The notes beneath the pieces were generated by a model, which was not told the origin of the DNA, ran no database searches, and worked only from the letters and a program-made list of their open reading frames with translations. Positions 15,891-17,896 of a DNA stretch of 17,896 nucleotides are shown in pieces. Made by a program: the position numbers and the translations under genes. Position 1 is the first letter of the stretch; every line of letters begins with the position of its first letter. The stretch is from an uncultured Lachnospiraceae bacterium. GTDB taxonomy: Bacteria; Bacillota; Clostridia; Lachnospirales; Lachnospiraceae. The stretch lies in contig CAJTUZ010000038.1 in the NCBI GenBank assembly GCA_910579735.1, forward strand, positions 1-17,896. The letters are read 5' to 3'.

Positions 15891-15919
15891 AATATATAAT
15901 AAATTCGGAACTTTGTCAA
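15891..15919 (-). promoter_or_regulatory. Sigma-A promoter of the GntR-ABC operon
   Basis: TTGACA (15919-15914) is a perfect -35 and TATATT (15896-15891) a near-perfect -10 at 17-base spacing, read on the minus strand. The start falls near 15884, inside the operator dyad, about 68 nt before the GntR ATG. The -35 lies inside the 3' arm of the upstream gene's terminator hairpin. Confidence 0.88.
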
Positions 15920-15944
15920 GCGTAATAAATGACAAAATTCCGAA
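15904..15944 (-). terminator. Terminator of the c-di-GMP phosphodiesterase gene, overlapping the next promoter
   Basis: As minus-strand RNA, 15944-15930 pairs with 15918-15904 over 15 positions (14 Watson-Crick, 1 U-G) around an 11-nt loop, followed by TTTATTATATATT. It is 64 bases after the phosphodiesterase stop codon. The tail is U-rich but interrupted. The 3' arm carries the -35 box of the following operon. Confidence 0.75.
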
Positions 15945-16008
15945 CACTGTTAACATTTCATATGTCAGTATACGGCTTCCCAAAACCGTTTTCCCGAATT
16001 TAGAATTT

Positions 16009-17896
16009 CTATACCATACGTTCTTCAAACTCCTGTTCCGGCATCGGCCTTGCAAAATAATATCCCTGAATGGTATCACAGCCGATATCCTTTAAGAATT
16101 CAAACTGTTCTTTCGTTTCTACACCTTCCGCGGTGATGCCGATTCTCAAGTCTTTTGCCATTTGCATGACACAGCGTATGATCTGCTCGCCTCTGGCATC
16201 ATCATAATCGTCTACAAAGCTCTTGTCCAGCTTCATAACGTCTACCGGAACCGATTTCAGCATCATCAAAGAAGAATATCCTGTTCCGAAGTCGTCCATC
16301 AGGATCATGAATCCCAACTGGTGCAGTTCTTCCATGATTTCAATAAATTCTTCCTGCTTCTCAAACATGGCGCTTTCCGTAATTTCAAGCTGTATGTACT
16401 GGATCGGCACTCCTGATTCATCCAGAATACGCTTATATTCATATATAAATTCCGGATTGTCCAGGTGTCTTCTCGAGATGTTGACGGAGATCGGTACGAT
16501 CTCAAGTCCTTTATCCAGCCAGCGCTTCTGTGCCAGACATACTTCTTTGAATATGTACTCATCCAGCTTACAGACGAATCCGCTCTCTTCCGCCAGAGGA
16601 ATGAACAGTCCCGGCGATATCATCTGTCCGTTGGGTTTCTGCCAGCGCACCAGCGCTTCCGCACCGACAAGTTTCTGTGTTCTGGACTCATATTTCGGCT
16701 GATAGTAAACGACGAATTCGTGATTATCACAGGCATGCTCGATCTGGTCGGAAAGCTGTTTTTTGTTGACGATCCTTTCTTTTAGAATGTTGGTATATAT
16801 TTTATAGACGACATCTCTTTCCTGTTTGGCCTGATTATGCGCAAGCGTAGCACAGTTAAGCATATCTTCCATATCATCATCATATTTATCCACATAATAG
16901 ATCCCGAATACCGGATGCAGAATATATTCCGATGCATTGGATATATAGCACCTTTGAATCTCCTGCGTCATATTGAGGACTCTCTCTTCAATCTCCTTTT
17001 TGGCATCAAAATACAGCAGCATATAGAAATGGTCACCGACGCCTCTTCCCAGACATTCTTCTTTTCCGCAGTTATTCCGGATGGTTTCAAAAATATAGCA
17101 TAATACCTTATCGCCTTCATCATAGCCGAAAAGCTCGTTAACCAGCTTAAAGTCATCCAGATCCATCATGATAAAAGCTGACTTATCATGATATTCATTG
17201 ACCTTTATCTCCGCATCCAGCTTAAATTTCATCAGCGTACTGCCGCCGGTCAGATCATCAATATATAAAAGATTCTGCATCTGCCGCTTCTTCCGCCATT
17301 CTTCCCAGAAAATCAGGGCTGCGATCACGATACAGACTACCGCCAGTATCGCACAGACCATATACGTTCTTTGTATGATATAGTTGGAAGTGCTCTCCAT
17401 AAAATCTACCGGTACGACATCGATCAAAAACCAGCCGTTGATATCAAGCGGCGTGGCATACATATATTTGCCGATCTTATTATAGAAAATAACATATCCG
17501 GTCTTACCGCCCTCCAACAGGCTCCTTAAATCCTTGACCGCCTGGGTATTGCGCGCGTCCGCCTCCTCCATGGATTTATAAATATTGGTCATATTCTGGA
17601 AACTCGTCGGATTGATGGAATCAACGATTTTATCGCCGCTGCTTTGTACGATATAGGTATAACCTTCTCCCTCAAAAGAAGTCACGGAAAGGATCTCTTT
17701 TAAACTTTCCACACGATATGCTGCAAAAACAACGCCGAATATCTCGCCGCCTTTCTTCACAGGTGCACTGAAAACAATAATCTCATCATTGTCTGACGGA
17801 TCGATCAGCAAAGCCGAAATATAAGTCTCACCTTGTATGGATGCCGCAAAATATGCGCTTTCTGAAATGTCAAACGACCTGTCATCCGTCGTACTG
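16009..17896 (-). CDS. Membrane c-di-GMP phosphodiesterase (Cache-like, degenerate GGDEF, EAL), N-terminus outside window
   Basis: The reading frame stays open to the window edge, so the 628 visible residues lack the N-terminus. Apparent starts inside the frame (a TTG at 17811) fall within the sensor domain and are not real. Visible order: the distal part of an extracellular Cache-like sensor (FDISESAYFAASI, VFSAPVKKGGEIFGVVFAAY, to about 165), a TM helix (about 177-197), GGDEF (about 211-363) and EAL (about 375-625). The GGDEF signature is GVGDHF (285-290): the second Gly of the motif and the Asp survive, but the first Gly is Val and the Glu is His, so cyclase activity is unlikely. EAL residues are intact: EAL 413-415, N472, E504, DDFGTG from 534, K555, AEGVET 589-594. 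I infer a ligand-gated enzyme that hydrolyses c-di-GMP, lowering its level and favouring motility over attachment. Confidence 0.95.
   Translation of the reverse strand, partial: STTDDRSFDISESAYFAASIQGETYISALLIDPSDNDEIIVFSAPVKKGGEIFGVVFAAYRVESLKEILSVTSFEGEGYTYIVQSSGDKIVDSINPTSFQNMTNIYKSMEEADARNTQAVKDLRSLLEGGKTGYVIFYNKIGKYMYATPLDINGWFLIDVVPVDFMESTSNYIIQRTYMVCAILAVVCIVIAALIFWEEWRKKRQMQNLLYIDDLTGGSTLMKFKLDAEIKVNEYHDKSAFIMMDLDDFKLVNELFGYDEGDKVLCYIFETIRNNCGKEECLGRGVGDHFYMLLYFDAKKEIEERVLNMTQEIQRCYISNASEYILHPVFGIYYVDKYDDDMEDMLNCATLAHNQAKQERDVVYKIYTNILKERIVNKKQLSDQIEHACDNHEFVVYYQPKYESRTQKLVGAEALVRWQKPNGQMISPGLFIPLAEESGFVCKLDEYIFKEVCLAQKRWLDKGLEIVPISVNISRRHLDNPEFIYEYKRILDESGVPIQYIQLEITESAMFEKQEEFIEIMEELHQLGFMILMDDFGTGYSSLMMLKSVPVDVMKLDKSFVDDYDDARGEQIIRCVMQMAKDLRIGITAEGVETKEQFEFLKDIGCDTIQGYYFARPMPEQEFEERMV

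Noticed and set aside
15972..15989. 7-bp hairpin just after the phosphodiesterase stop codon
   Set aside because: It has one wobble, a four-base loop and no T-tract. The 15-bp stem at 15904-15944 is the better terminator.

Overview
The window looks like a chromosomal segment of a Gram-positive, low-to-mid GC Clostridia member, most likely Lachnospiraceae. This rests on AAGGAGG-type ribosome binding sites, TTGACA/TATAAT promoters, a YtrA-type GntR/ABC operon, an ABC exporter whose third partner is a membrane-anchored COG1361-type protein, and HemZ. Every gene I can support is on the minus strand, so transcription runs from high to low coordinates. Coding density is high, the longest gap is 226 bases, and I see no tRNA, rRNA, CRISPR array, IS element or phage gene.

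In transcription order: (1) 16009-17896, a membrane c-di-GMP phosphodiesterase cut by the window edge (Cache-like sensor, TM helix, degenerate GGDEF, intact EAL), with a terminator at 15904-15944. (2) 12397-15816, a three-gene YtrA-like operon (GntR repressor, ABC ATPase, large ABC permease). Its strong promoter carries a multi-half-site operator, and it ends in a two-hairpin region at 12322-12379. (3) 7854-12170, a three-gene MacB/LolD-like ABC exporter operon (ATPase, secreted COG1361-type partner with a duplicated helical repeat, FtsX-fold permease). Its promoter has a good -10, a poor -35 and an upstream 11-bp-period direct repeat. (4) 6477-7793, enolase, preceded by a 16-bp hairpin plus T7 tract that contains its own Shine-Dalgarno. 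(5) 4785-6293, HemZ-like radical SAM protein with its own candidate promoter. (6) 3541-4674, an unrecognised 377-residue protein behind an extended -10 promoter, then 409-3489, a secreted, membrane-anchored transglutaminase-like surface protein. (7) 1-309, the N-terminal part of a bacteriohemerythrin.

The genes do not form one pathway. Two ABC systems with cell-envelope themes, a surface transglutaminase-like protein and a c-di-GMP phosphodiesterase suggest an envelope/signalling neighbourhood, interrupted by housekeeping eno and hemZ. I did not find a clearly new defence or mobile system. The most unusual signals are in the non-coding RNA: three long hairpins whose only imperfections are G-U wobbles when read as minus-strand RNA. 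They sit on the eno ribosome binding site, at the end of the YtrA-like operon, and over the -35 box of the GntR promoter. The second most interesting item is the uncharacterised pair 3541-4674 / 409-3489.
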